Source: Ruminococcus sp.
GTDB lineage: Bacteria; Bacillota; Clostridia; Oscillospirales; Ruminococcaceae
DNA length: 38,962 nt
Reading direction: 5' to 3'
Assembly: GCA_029062165.1 (NCBI GenBank)
Contig: JAIDQQ010000031.1
Coordinates: 1-38,962 of the forward strand
Shown here: positions 6,869-15,658 of the stretch, piece after piece
Numbering within the stretch: the stretch's first letter is position 1
How the letters are laid out: the number at the start of each line of letters is the position of its first letter
Position numbers and translations under genes: made by a program
The notes under the pieces: model-generated
The model's database searches: none
Seen by the model: only the letters and a program-made list of their open reading frames with translations
What the model was told of the DNA's origin: nothing

Positions 6869-7675
6869 ATGAAAAATTTGAATCAGGAAATCACGAGAAA
6901 TAATATTATAAATATGAGAAAATCCCATAAATACAGCCAAAGACAGCTTGCCGAACTTGTAGGGGTATCACGTACAACATACAACGGAATTGAAAACGGA
7001 AAAGTGAAAATTACGATATTCTATGTTGAATTACTTGCAAAATTTTACAATGTTCCGATTGAAAAAATTGCAGTAGTTTCGGGCAGTTACGACGAAGGAT
7101 TTTATCATGGAATGCAGGCTCAGAAAAAAATAAATGACAGCGAATTTGACAGTAAAAATCTGAAAATATATCAGACCGAAAAAGAATTATTATCAGGCGA
7201 AAAGGCAGAAAGTACGCTTTATAATGCATTAAAATCTATGGGATATACACTAGACATTGTAGATTTGAATGAGTGCGACCCTGCAATAATTCCGCACGAT
7301 ATTTTGAAATCATGTGACGATGGAAAAATTTTCATTCTGAAAAAAGAAAAAAATTTCGTTGCATACTGGTCACCTGATGATTTCTGTAAATTCGAGCATT
7401 TTATTATGACTTCAATAAACGGTTATTTATCGGAACTTGCACAAAAAACTTATGAGGCATCAGAAAATCCGAAAAGTAAAGATTTTGTTTTCATTGACGG
7501 CAAAAGAGTTGCTTTTCGTCGAAATTCCAACACGTTCAAGCCGAATACCGAAACTAAAAAACTTTTTACAACTGATTCAAAAGAAGAAAAATATTTTGAA
7601 CGCAAAAACATAGATAAACTTAAAGATAATCTTAAAATTTATGGTATAAAAAATGATGAAGATAGCAAAAAATAG
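6869..7675 (+). CDS. XRE-type HTH transcriptional regulator
   Basis: A 268-residue protein. Residues about 10-65 form a Cro/C1-type helix-turn-helix (MRKSHKYSQRQLAELVGVSR then TYNGIENGK), followed by AKFYNVPIEKI. The remaining 200 residues match no domain I know and end in a charged tail. ATG at 6869 follows AAAGGAA. The gene sits beside a palindrome covering both divergent promoters, so it probably represses the DUF3987 to relaxase transcript and itself. A strong promoter for the restriction gene overlaps its 3' end, so it could also act as a control protein for the restriction system. The C-terminal part may sense a signal; this is inference. Confidence 0.8.
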   Translation: MKNLNQEITRNNIINMRKSHKYSQRQLAELVGVSRTTYNGIENGKVKITIFYVELLAKFYNVPIEKIAVVSGSYDEGFYHGMQAQKKINDSEFDSKNLKIYQTEKELLSGEKAESTLYNALKSMGYTLDIVDLNECDPAIIPHDILKSCDDGKIFILKKEKNFVAYWSPDDFCKFEHFIMTSINGYLSELAQKTYEASENPKSKDFVFIDGKRVAFRRNSNTFKPNTETKKLFTTDSKEEKYFERKNIDKLKDNLKIYGIKNDEDSKK

Positions 7676-7677
7676 TA

Positions 7678-7706
7678 TTGACGTTTTCAGACAATTATGC
7701 TATAAT
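7678..7706 (+). promoter_or_regulatory. Promoter of the restriction-methylation gene
   Basis: TTGACG (7678-7683), 17 bases, TATAAT (7701-7706), with TGC directly before the -10 (extended -10). It starts over the stop codon region of the HTH gene, giving the restriction gene its own strong promoter. Confidence 0.7.
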
Positions 7707-7737
7707 TTTTACAAAGTTTGGATTGTGAGGGATTGTT

Positions 7738-10485
7738 GTGACGGAAAAGGAACAGAAAAAATCTGCAAAAGCGTTCGCTAAAAGGTGGAACGGAAAAGGA
7801 TACGAAAAGGGCGAAAGTCAACTATTTTGGATTGATTTACTGCAAAATGTTTACGGAGTTAATAATATTTCCGAATTTATTACTTTTGAAGAACAGGTCA
7901 AACTTGACCATACATCTTTCATTGACGGCTATATTGATGCAACGCACGTTATGATTGAGCAGAAAAGTATTGATAAAGACCTCCGCAAAGGAATTAAACA
8001 GTCAGACGGTACACTTTTAACGCCGTTTCAACAGGCTAAACGTTACGCATCAGAACTGCCATACTCGAAACGCCCACGCTGGATAGTGACTTGTAACTTC
8101 TCAGAGTTTCTTGTGTACGATATGGAAAAACCTAATGGTGAGCCGGAACAAATTTTCTTAAAAGATTTATCGAAGGACTATTACAGACTGCAATTTCTTG
8201 TTGATAACAAAAATAATGATTTTCAGAAAGAAATGCAGATTTCAATTGACGCAGGTAAAATTACGGAAAAACTCTATAATTCGTTGATTCAGCAGTATAA
8301 TAACCCTGATTCTGTAGAAAGTCTGAAAAGTCTGAATATGCTTTGTGTGCGGTTAGTATTCTGTTTTTATGCCGAAAATTCGGATATTTTTGTGCATAAT
8401 CAGTTTAAACACTATATGCGTGATGTTCCTGTTGACAAATGGCACAGAGAATTAAAAATTTTATTCAAAATTCTCAATACCAGACTAAGCGACCGTGACC
8501 CTTATGATGACGAAAAATTAAATGCTTTTCCGTACGTCAACGGCGGACTTTTTGCGGACGAAAACATAGAAATTCCACGATTTACCGAAGAAATCAAAGA
8601 TATTATCATTAATCAGGCGTGTGGTTTTGACTGGCGTGATATTTCCCCGACTATTTTCGGTGCGGTATTTGAAAGTACTCTGAATCCCGAAACACGTCGG
8701 TCGGGAGGTATGCACTATACAAGTATTGAGAACATACACAAAGTCATTGACCCACTGTTTTTAGATGATTTAAAAAATGAACTAAATGAAATCAAATCGC
8801 TGAAAGTCGAAAAAACCCGTAATCAGAAGTTAAATGACTACAGAAAAAAATTGTCTGAACTCATGTTTTTAGACCCAGCGTGTGGTTCGGGAAATTTCTT
8901 AACCGAAACTTACATATCACTCCGACGGCTTGAAAATGAGGCTTTGAGGGTTATTTATGACGGACAGAAGCAATTTAATATAGATGATGACTTAATCAAA
9001 GTCGGAATACATCAGTTTTACGGAATAGAAATCAATGACTTTGCCGTGACTGTCGCAAAGACGGCTTTGTGGATTGCCGAAAGTCAGATGATGAGAGAGA
9101 CGGAAGAAATAATCGAACATGACCTTGATTTCCTACCGCTGAAAAGTTATGCTAATATCATTGAGGGAAATTCCCTCCGCATTGACTGGACGAACGTTGT
9201 GCCTAAAGAAAAGCTGTCCTATATTATGGGAAATCCTCCATTTGTAGGGGCAAATAATGTTTCAAAAGAGCAAAAAGCAGAATTATTTAATATTTTTGGC
9301 GAAAAAAGCAAAGCTGGTTTACTTGATTATGTGACAGGGTGGTATAAAAAATCCGCTGAACTTATGACAGGAACGTCAATAAAGACTGCTTTTGTTTCTA
9401 CAAACTCCATAACTCAGGGCGAACAGGTGGCTATTCTCTGGAAGAATCTATTTAAAAATGGTGTACATATTGACTTTGCATACAGGACGTTCCGGTGGGA
9501 TAGTGAAGCTAATCTGAAAGCACACGTCCATTGTGTTATTATCGGTTTCAGCACTATGAACAATAACAGCCTTAAAAAATTGTACAATTCGGAGAATTTT
9601 CAGCTTGTAAAAAATATAAGTCCTTACTTAGTCAATGCTGATAATATCCTGATAGAACGCCGAAAAAAGCCTGTTTGCGACGTTCCGCCCATTACTAAGG
9701 GTTGTCAACCAACGGACGGCGGAAATTTGATTATTGAAGATACTGATTATGCAGATTTCATAAAAAAAGAGCCTAAAGCTAAAAAGTACATCAAGAAACT
9801 TGTCGGGGCGAAAGAGTATATAAATAACCTTAACCGCTATTGCTTATGGTTAGTGGGTGTTTCGCCCAGTGAGTTACGTTCAATGCCATTAGTTATGCAG
9901 AGGATTGAAAAGTGTCGGGAAATGCGACTGAACAGCACTGACAAGGCAACTCAAAAGTTAGCCGAAACTCCTACAACGTTCCGTGAAACGTATAACCCTG
10001 ATACATATGTTATAATACCAAGTACATCATCTGGAAACAGAAGATATATTCCGATGGGCTTTCTTGACAAAAATACTATATCAACTAATCTTGTCTTGAT
10101 TGTTCCAAATGCTACACTTTATCATTTCGGCGTACTAATTTCTAACGTTCATATGGCGTGGACAAGATGTACTTGTGGTTATCTTGGCACAAGTTACAGG
10201 TACTCTAAGGACATTGTATACAATAATTTTCCATTCCCTAATCCAACGCCTGAGCAGAGAGAACGTATTGAACACACTGCACAAGCTATCCTGAATGCAA
10301 GAGCTTTATATCCGGACTGCTCGCTTGCTGACCTCTATGACGAACTCACAATGCCACCTGAACTCCGCAAGGCACACCAAGCCAATGACTTCGCTGTAAT
10401 GACTGCTTACGGTTTCGACAAGAAGATAACAGAATCAGAATGTGTAGCCGAACTCATGAAGATGTATCAGAAATTGACAAAATAA
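7738..10485 (+). CDS. Fused restriction endonuclease-DNA methyltransferase (MmeI-like, type IIL)
   Basis: A 915-residue single-chain restriction-modification enzyme. The N-terminal nuclease domain has a PD-(D/E)XK pattern (IDATHVMIEQKS, Asp about 67, Glu-x-Lys about 74-76). A helical connector follows, then an adenine methyltransferase with motif I DPACGSGNFL (about 378-387) and motif IV NPPF (about 499-502). A target-recognition domain and helical end (YNNFPFPNPTPEQRERIE) complete the MmeI/type IIL layout. Such enzymes methylate one strand and cut about 20 bases away; specificity cannot be read here. The start is GTG at 7738 after GTGAGG. It is cargo of the mobilisable element and should protect the host from phage or stabilise the element. 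No separate specificity subunit is present. Confidence 0.88.
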   Translation: MTEKEQKKSAKAFAKRWNGKGYEKGESQLFWIDLLQNVYGVNNISEFITFEEQVKLDHTSFIDGYIDATHVMIEQKSIDKDLRKGIKQSDGTLLTPFQQAKRYASELPYSKRPRWIVTCNFSEFLVYDMEKPNGEPEQIFLKDLSKDYYRLQFLVDNKNNDFQKEMQISIDAGKITEKLYNSLIQQYNNPDSVESLKSLNMLCVRLVFCFYAENSDIFVHNQFKHYMRDVPVDKWHRELKILFKILNTRLSDRDPYDDEKLNAFPYVNGGLFADENIEIPRFTEEIKDIIINQACGFDWRDISPTIFGAVFESTLNPETRRSGGMHYTSIENIHKVIDPLFLDDLKNELNEIKSLKVEKTRNQKLNDYRKKLSELMFLDPACGSGNFLTETYISLRRLENEALRVIYDGQKQFNIDDDLIKVGIHQFYGIEINDFAVTVAKTALWIAESQMMRETEEIIEHDLDFLPLKSYANIIEGNSLRIDWTNVVPKEKLSYIMGNPPFVGANNVSKEQKAELFNIFGEKSKAGLLDYVTGWYKKSAELMTGTSIKTAFVSTNSITQGEQVAILWKNLFKNGVHIDFAYRTFRWDSEANLKAHVHCVIIGFSTMNNNSLKKLYNSENFQLVKNISPYLVNADNILIERRKKPVCDVPPITKGCQPTDGGNLIIEDTDYADFIKKEPKAKKYIKKLVGAKEYINNLNRYCLWLVGVSPSELRSMPLVMQRIEKCREMRLNSTDKATQKLAETPTTFRETYNPDTYVIIPSTSSGNRRYIPMGFLDKNTISTNLVLIVPNATLYHFGVLISNVHMAWTRCTCGYLGTSYRYSKDIVYNNFPFPNPTPEQRERIEHTAQAILNARALYPDCSLADLYDELTMPPELRKAHQANDFAVMTAYGFDKKITESECVAELMKMYQKLTK

Positions 10486-10505
10486 TATTTTATGAGGTGA
10501 TTTTA

Positions 10506-11294
10506 GTGGAAAAATCCGAAGAAATTATTAATAATCTTTCTAATAAATTTGAGAAAATGAGATGTAAAGGTATAAAATTCATAAGAATACCAGTTTGGGA
10601 TGAGTTTGCAAATCATATAGTTTATGTCAATAGATTTGGCAGTTCAGAAATGAAAGAGGTTGTTTGCAATTTTTTAGATTCAATGTTAAAAAAAAATAGT
10701 ATGATATATCATATTGCAAAAGACACAATAATTTACAGAGCAAGAAAAATAAAAAGAAATGAAATAAAGAAAAATACAGAAGGAATATTTGAAGGATTTG
10801 ATGAAAAAAATTCTGGTATACCTCCATACAGAGAAACACCAAATGGACGAGTAAATATAGCTGGAATTCCTATTCTCTATACAGCTACGGAAAAAGAAAC
10901 CGCTTGTGCAGAACTTCGACCAATGAAAAATGACTATATAAGTGTAGCTGAATACAAAATTATAGATGATATTAATGTTGCCAATTTTGTATTAGAACAG
11001 ATTCCAAATTTTGAAAAAGAATGGGGAGGACAATTATTTTTAAAAGATATGTTTAGGAGTTTTTCTCTGCCAATATCAAATGAATTAATTGACTATCTTC
11101 CAAGTGAATTTATATCAGAATATATTAGACTTAAGCATACTGATTTATCTGGAATCAGATATTCTTCATTGCATAATTTAGGCGGATATAATGTAGCTTT
11201 ATTCGATTATAAAAAGTGTAAATTTATAAAAAGTACAGTTGTTGAATGTAGTAAAGTAAATTATCAATATAATGAGTTAAACGATATAACTTAA
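10506..11294 (+). CDS. RES-domain protein (possible NAD-directed toxin)
   Basis: A 262-residue protein with an N-terminal helical region (1-70) and a RES domain from about 75. IYRARK carries the conserved Arg (about 80), IPILYTATEKETACAELRP the Tyr and Glu region (about 121-139), and SLHNLGGYNVALF the Ser/His region (about 225). RES proteins resemble ADP-ribosyltransferases; characterised toxins of the family degrade NAD+ and are paired with Xre/ParS-type antitoxins encoded just upstream. No such antitoxin gene is adjacent here; the gene before it is the restriction enzyme, 20 bases away. It may therefore be a defence effector linked to the restriction gene or an orphan toxin. The GTG at 10506 follows GAGGTGA; an earlier in-frame ATG at 10440 lies inside the preceding gene and is rejected. 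Confidence 0.75.
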   Translation: MEKSEEIINNLSNKFEKMRCKGIKFIRIPVWDEFANHIVYVNRFGSSEMKEVVCNFLDSMLKKNSMIYHIAKDTIIYRARKIKRNEIKKNTEGIFEGFDEKNSGIPPYRETPNGRVNIAGIPILYTATEKETACAELRPMKNDYISVAEYKIIDDINVANFVLEQIPNFEKEWGGQLFLKDMFRSFSLPISNELIDYLPSEFISEYIRLKHTDLSGIRYSSLHNLGGYNVALFDYKKCKFIKSTVVECSKVNYQYNELNDIT

Positions 11295-11312
11295 TATATA
11301 TAATATTCAAAT

Positions 11313-11348
11313 AAAAAGCTAAGTTTAAAGTAAAAAACTCAGCTTTTT
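11313..11348 (+). terminator. Terminator after the RES gene
   Basis: AAAAAGCTAAGTTT (11313-11326) pairs with AAACTCAGCTTTTT (11335-11348), ending in a T-run. It closes the restriction-RES transcript. Confidence 0.8.
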
Positions 11349-11372
11349 AATAATAAGGAGTATGCAGAAAAT

Positions 11373-11402
11373 CTGTCCGTTTTGTCCGTTGTTTGTCCGT
11401 TA
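11373..11402 (+). repeat. Right integrase arm-type repeats
   Basis: Three copies of TGTCCGTT (11374-11381, 11383-11390, 11394-11401). Two copies in the same orientation and spacing occur near the left end (2245-2263). Confidence 0.6.
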
Positions 11403-11505
11403 AAGTTACAAAAACTTAGAATATGATAGGGGAGTAAAGTTATTGTAACTTGTTATTATTTCCCGATATTGCGTTGTTTTTGCAATATTATAATAAGTTG
11501 CCAAA

Positions 11506-11542
11506 CGGTTGGTTCATTATTCAAATCCAGCCACCGCAACCA
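11506..11542 (+). repeat. Right attachment site: degenerate tRNA-Met 3' end
   Basis: GGTTGGTTCA, then TTATT, then CAAATCCAGCCACCGCAACCA resembles the left tRNA fragment and the initiator tRNA-Met 3' end, which in many bacteria ends CCCCCGCAACCA. Relative to the left copy it has a 5-base insertion in the T loop and four substitutions. It is not a functional tRNA. Confidence 0.6.
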
Positions 11543-11547
11543 AATGT

Positions 11548-11613
11548 AAAGCACTATGCAATGCTATGGGAAAATGTCTAAAAAACCCACAGCGGTTGCA
11601 TGGTGCTTTTTTT
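11548..11613 (+). terminator. Long terminator hairpin at the right end
   Basis: AAAGCACTATGCAATGCTATGGG (read in two parts, 11548-11570) pairs with CCCACAGCGGTTGCATGGTGC (11586-11606), followed by seven T. It sits directly after the tRNA-like end, as a tRNA terminator would, mirroring the arrangement at the left end. Confidence 0.75.
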
Positions 11614-11687
11614 CTAAATAAGCAAAAAATAACTTTACATATTTTTTCAGAGCAGATGAAAAAACTTGATTTTTTCCCATAGACAAT

Positions 11688-12683
11688 TTGTTTATGGGAT
11701 TTTTAGAAAAATTTGATATATATTACACTGAATCTAGTGATATAAGTCCTGCAAATGTAATGATAAAGACCTTTGATGATGTGAATGTAGTCAAAGTATG
11801 TGTTATAATATTAAGTGGAAATTTATTTTATTTAATGAAAAGGAAGGTATATTTAATAAACAAATATATTTATACACAATCACTCAGAATTATAAGAAAT
11901 TTATATGATGAAAATGCGTCATTGTATTTCCGACTTGAGTATACACGTTTAAATCGTGTAATACAAAAAATGTTTAAAACTGTTCAGGTTCTTGGTACAA
12001 CAGCAACTGCAAATAAGTATGTTATTGAAGATTTAAAAGCACAGTTTGGTGGCGATGTATTTGTATCACGAGGTGAACTAATTCGTCATTCCTTGTCGAT
12101 TCAGATACTTCGTCTCTCTACTCCGGCAGAGCGATATGCATGGATTCTTCAGAATGTTTCTAAGCTTCAGGGCAGTGGTATAATATATTGCCTTACACAG
12201 AGAGATTGCGAATATCTCGCTGATTTTCTTTTGAAAAATGGTATAACTTCAAAATGTATAGAAAGTTATGTTAATATAAGAAAAAATCATATTGATAAGA
12301 CTTTAATGTTTCTGGAGAATGAAGAATCAATCTATAAAGAAAAAACTAAATGTTATCCAACATTTAATCAGTTTCATTATAACAAGGAACATTATGATAA
12401 AATAACCGCTGTTCAAAATGGTCAACTTCTTTTATTTTCAGCGGTTAAACCTGATATGGATTTTACTGCTGAAACTGCAATGATGCGAAATAAGTATATT
12501 TATGTGCAATCAGCTGGTACGGTTTTTGTTCGTTCAGATTATAAAAAAGGCGGAAAACGTCATGATCAGGATAAAAACATTGACCGACAGACTGAAAATA
12601 AATTCAACGCTTTCAAGGCATATACCGAACAGCATAATCTTCATTGGAGATTTGTTCATGCTGTCACGCATAAGTTCAAGTGA
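11688..12683 (+). pseudogene. Remnant of a RecQ-like superfamily 2 helicase
   Basis: The 331-codon frame joins unrelated pieces. About residues 95-195 match a RecQ-type helicase: VLGTTATANKYVIEDLKAQF (motif III region) and GSGIIYCLTQRDCEYLADFL (motif IV). The front 95 residues show no Walker A or DExH box and look non-coding, and the second helicase half after motif IV is missing, replaced by an unrelated tail (KPDMDFTAETAMMRNKYIY). The last part overlaps an integrase remnant on the other strand. I read this as a decayed helicase with internal deletions, not a working protein. It is adjacent to an AIPR remnant, and helicases are common in phage-defence islands, so it may come from a former defence locus. 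Confidence 0.6.
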
Positions 12684-12790
12684 TAAGTGACAGTATAAGT
12701 CTATAGTTATTTTAGCATGACCTGAAATATCGCTGATTGTCTTGACGTTTACGCCATTTTCGATAGCTTTTCTTGAAAATCGAAACTATG
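12652..12790 (-). pseudogene. Tyrosine recombinase C-terminal remnant
   Basis: The minus strand encodes HSF, then after a small deletion SRKAIENGVNVKTISDISGH and AKITIDLYCHLSLELMRDSMN. This is the standard end of a phage-type integrase: HxxR box, GH motif and the active-site Tyr in LYCH. The HxxR box is broken and nothing upstream continues it. It marks an earlier mobile element at this spot. Confidence 0.6.
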
Positions 12791-12816
12791 TCATTGATTT
12801 CAGTCTGAACCCTCTA

Positions 12817-13640
12817 TTACTTTATTGCAAATTGTAATTCTGTATTCTTTTCAGAATGTGAAATCAATAAATCATAGCATTCTTCGGATAATGAATATGG
12901 AATGTCCATTATTGTTCTCCAACATATTTCCTTTTTACAGTATGTCTCAATATTTGCAGTTGGTCTGCTCTCGTCATAAATTGCATCAAATATTATCTTA
13001 GCTATTTTTTCAATATCAACCGTTAAACACTCCGGAACTTTTTGAAGGTCTCATATCAATCTGTAATTGATGTATTTTTTTACTTTCTTTGTCTGATATA
13101 CCAATTTTGCAAATGTATATGCAATCAATTGTGGTCGGTAAGCACGTTTTTCCTGATACTATATCTGGTCAGAAATAACTTTTCCGATATACTCAAAAAG
13201 AATCTTTTTTCCAATAAGTTCCTTCAGAACAGTCAGCTTCATCTGAACATATATACCGGACAAATCTGCATTATTCTTAATACTTGTTATAGCAAGTGTC
13301 GCAGTTGTCTGCCCACCATTTATAATCTGAAGATTTGTAAAAGAAGTGATAAGTAAAGTACCGTCATCAGCAGTACTGGTTTTAATTTCAGGTGCTGTTG
13401 TTGAAATTTCGTTATTATTTGAAAGAGAATCTATGAGATTCTGCCCATAAGATGAAATCTTACTCATAAATACATTTTCTATGGTTTCGTCATTGAGTTC
13501 TTTAATTATAGATTCAATTAAATACATAATACTTGAATCTTCGGCAGAATACTCACCGGACATCTGTTCCGTCCTGATAACTGTCAGGTAGCCTGGTTTA
13601 TCGGATGTCAATTGTGTAATTGACGATATTTTGACCGTCG
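12817..13640 (-). pseudogene. Broken AIPR-family abortive-infection gene
   Basis: On the minus strand the frame from about 13640 to 13159 contains SFTNLQIINGGQTTATLAIT, the signature of AIPR proteins (abortive-infection phage resistance), and ends at a stop near 13159. Related sequence continues past the stop as QEKRAYRPQLIAYTFAKLVY and then in another frame as KIIFDAIYDESRPTANIETY to a stop at 12817-12819. The gene therefore has at least one nonsense mutation and one frameshift, and its N-terminal half is lost at the terminator of the next operon. AIPR proteins are usually 500-700 residues; about 260 codons remain here. It is non-functional. Confidence 0.75.
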
Positions 13641-13654
13641 GAACATTTGAACCG

Positions 13655-13690
13655 AAAAAAATCCCCCGTCTTTATGACAGGGGGTTTCTT
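13655..13690 (-). terminator. Terminator of the contractile-system operon
   Basis: On the minus strand ACCCCCTGTC pairs with GACGGGGGAT around a short ATAAA loop, followed by seven T (13655-13660 region). It lies 17 bases after the PIN-domain gene and closes the 22-kb operon. Confidence 0.85.
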
Positions 13691-13707
13691 TATATTCACA
13701 GATATTT

Positions 13708-14814
13708 TCACCTGATTTTTTCAGGCTTTTTTTTACTGCATTCTGATGAGAGAAGTTCACGGAATTTATTCAGCTTTTCACCGAATATAATTAATGCAGG
13801 GTCAAATACTTCATAACCGTTTCTGCTCAGTATTTCGATACCCTGATTATAAGTAAGTCCGTAACTTTTAATCAGTCTGTCAAGTTCAATTGATGTCGCA
13901 ACTTCCGGATTTTCTTTTTCTTTCTGCTTCGGTATCTTTTCGTCAACTGTATTTTTCTTTACAGCTTTTCTTTCATTATCCCACATAATAAGTTCCTCAA
14001 CCTCGCACAGATGTCCGTTAGGCGAAACAGATTTTACTATTATCTTTCCGGTAACTCTTATCGCAGGAATATTAGTCAGATTTATAAGTGAACGTTTCAG
14101 TTTTGAGTCCCTTGTTATTACAAGAACATTTTTCCCCTGATACAGTGCATCATGTATACGCTGATATATAGGCTTATCGGCGAAAGGTTTTACTCTTCTG
14201 TCGGGCCAGTCCGATTCCTTAAAAGGTACATCTGCAAGACCAGCTTCTTCTTTCTTGTTTATCATGTTCACACAGAATTTTGTACGCTTACGTTTTCTTT
14301 CGTCGCTGTTATGGGTGGAATGATATTCAAGTTCTGCTTTTACTATGTATGGTATAACATATTTTCGGTTTGTTCTTAAAAAAATGTCGTCAAGAATATT
14401 ATCCATCAGCTTTTCAACCGGAGTTTCCATAAATGTACAGGTATCGATGATTACCATATATTTTTCCCTGACACATTCGTTAAGAATTTTCTTTGTGTTC
14501 TGATATGACCCGAGATTGATAAGTTTGTGATTTATATTTTTCAAATCATGCGGGACGTTATCAGTATTATATTTTTTTCCGGTATTGCAGGGCTTTCTGA
14601 CCGAATGCCCTGCTTTATCTGATTTTCCTTGTTTTTTGACGTCCTTATGATACTGATTGTCAAGATATTTTCTGATTCTGACTACGTTGGAAGCAGATAC
14701 CTCTGTTTTATTCTTTGAAATCTTTATATTCAGTCTGGAGTAAAGCAAATCCTTAAGTTCTTTCTGTTCATGAGGCTTTATGCTGTACTCCGAAATAATA
14801 TCTGAAAATTTCAT
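13708..14814 (-). CDS. PIN-domain protein, last gene of the operon
   Basis: A 368-residue protein with a PIN-like nuclease domain at about 118-255. Acidic residues of the fold are visible: Asp124 in MVIIDTCTF, Glu161 in YIVKAELEYHS, and Asp222 and Asp236 in IHDALYQGKNVLVITRDSKL. The N-terminal 60 residues are helical, resembling a small DNA-binding or dimerisation domain (EQKELKDLLYSRL), joined by a basic linker. PIN domains usually cleave RNA. As the last operon gene after four Hsp70-like proteins it could control mRNA of the system or act in a cell-death response; this is inference. No antitoxin partner adjoins it. The start follows AAAGGCGG; the gene is 40 bases after its neighbour. Confidence 0.7.
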   Translation of the reverse strand: MKFSDIISEYSIKPHEQKELKDLLYSRLNIKISKNKTEVSASNVVRIRKYLDNQYHKDVKKQGKSDKAGHSVRKPCNTGKKYNTDNVPHDLKNINHKLINLGSYQNTKKILNECVREKYMVIIDTCTFMETPVEKLMDNILDDIFLRTNRKYVIPYIVKAELEYHSTHNSDERKRKRTKFCVNMINKKEEAGLADVPFKESDWPDRRVKPFADKPIYQRIHDALYQGKNVLVITRDSKLKRSLINLTNIPAIRVTGKIIVKSVSPNGHLCEVEELIMWDNERKAVKKNTVDEKIPKQKEKENPEVATSIELDRLIKSYGLTYNQGIEILSRNGYEVFDPALIIFGEKLNKFRELLSSECSKKKPEKIR

Positions 14815-14854
14815 AACTCAACCGCCTTTTCATTACTATCTGAACAAAATGAAA

Positions 14855-15658
14855 TCACCTTGTTAAAAGAATAGGATGTTCTTTATTTATATCCTGTTCG
14901 GACTGCTGTTCTTCAACCCTGTCTGAAACTGTTATTTTTAAATGAAGTCTGTCCGTTGCCTTGATAAAGTCAGCGAGAATATCAGTAATCTGATAGTTTT
15001 TCCCGAATGTCTCATAAATGTATTGCGACATTGTTTCACGTACAAGAACTTTTTCACGGTTGATTTCTGTCATAATAACATAGTCAAAAGGATGTTTGTT
15101 ATTTTTGTTCTGTAATTTTTTCAGTATCAGACTGAACACAATCGGGTGATAAGTATATCCACCGATTACAGAATATCTGCACTTTCTGATGTTGAATACT
15201 GAACTAAGAAGTTTGTTACAGTCATAAGGCATAGACGGACTTCCCTGAAATTCGCATAAAATGAAGCGGTCATCATTATAAATGTATTCTGTCTTCGGAA
15301 TACATACAATATCTATGATGTTGTCTGTAACGTAATCTTTAGTATTTCTGTTTATTTCCGGTGTGCCATCATAATTCAGCTTTAATGACAATACATATGT
15401 TTTACCGTCATATAGTTGGCTTGTCCTGAAAATCATGTCATTTTCAAGAGTATATAGTCTGCCATTCAGTTTATAGATACCGGCTGTAACAATAATGTCT
15501 CCGTTATCAATCCTTATGTCCATACCGCTTATAATACCGTCGGAATAATCACATAGCAGATGTTCAATGGTATCAACAGGGGCGTTGTACATTGTTTCAA
15601 GCATATGCTGTGTGATGATGTTTCCACGACTGAATGAAATATCATATCTTCTTAACAT
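14855..15658 (-). CDS. Possible tail/baseplate adaptor protein (TssK- or phage adaptor-like N-terminus)
   Basis: A 267-residue protein. Its first 80 residues (RYDISFSRGNIITQHMLETM, then YSDGIISGMDI, IIVTAGIYKLNGRLYTL) have the G..I..QH and small-beta-strand pattern of the N-terminal shell domain of TssK and of siphophage tail adaptors. The middle is beta-rich and the end helical and charged. No catalytic motif is visible. The match is by eye and weak. The start overlaps the end of the 1056-residue Hsp70-like gene by 17 bases, with GGAGG inside that gene, so the two are translationally coupled and may form a complex. Confidence 0.4.
   Translation of the reverse strand: MLRRYDISFSRGNIITQHMLETMYNAPVDTIEHLLCDYSDGIISGMDIRIDNGDIIVTAGIYKLNGRLYTLENDMIFRTSQLYDGKTYVLSLKLNYDGTPEINRNTKDYVTDNIIDIVCIPKTEYIYNDDRFILCEFQGSPSMPYDCNKLLSSVFNIRKCRYSVIGGYTYHPIVFSLILKKLQNKNNKHPFDYVIMTEINREKVLVRETMSQYIYETFGKNYQITDILADFIKATDRLHLKITVSDRVEEQQSEQDINKEHPILLTR

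Larger units (their letters stand above)
2119..11542. mobile_element. Integrative mobilisable element flanked by tRNA-Met 3'-end fragments
   Basis: The element lies between two related tRNA 3'-end sequences (2119-2164 and 11506-11542). The integrase gene abuts the left one and points at it, the usual layout of tRNA-targeting integrative elements. Contents are integrase, MobV relaxase, excisionase-like HTH, DUF3987 protein, HTH regulator, a fused restriction-methylation enzyme and a RES-domain protein. No type IV secretion genes are present, so transfer would need a helper conjugative element. Direct copies of TGTCCGTT just inside both ends look like integrase arm sites. The two ends differ at several bases, so the exact crossover is unclear and the element may be old. 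Confidence 0.75.

Noticed and set aside
12500..12683. Independent small gene at the end of the helicase remnant
   Set aside because: It overlaps a recognisable integrase end on the opposite strand and has no ribosome site; the interval is decayed.
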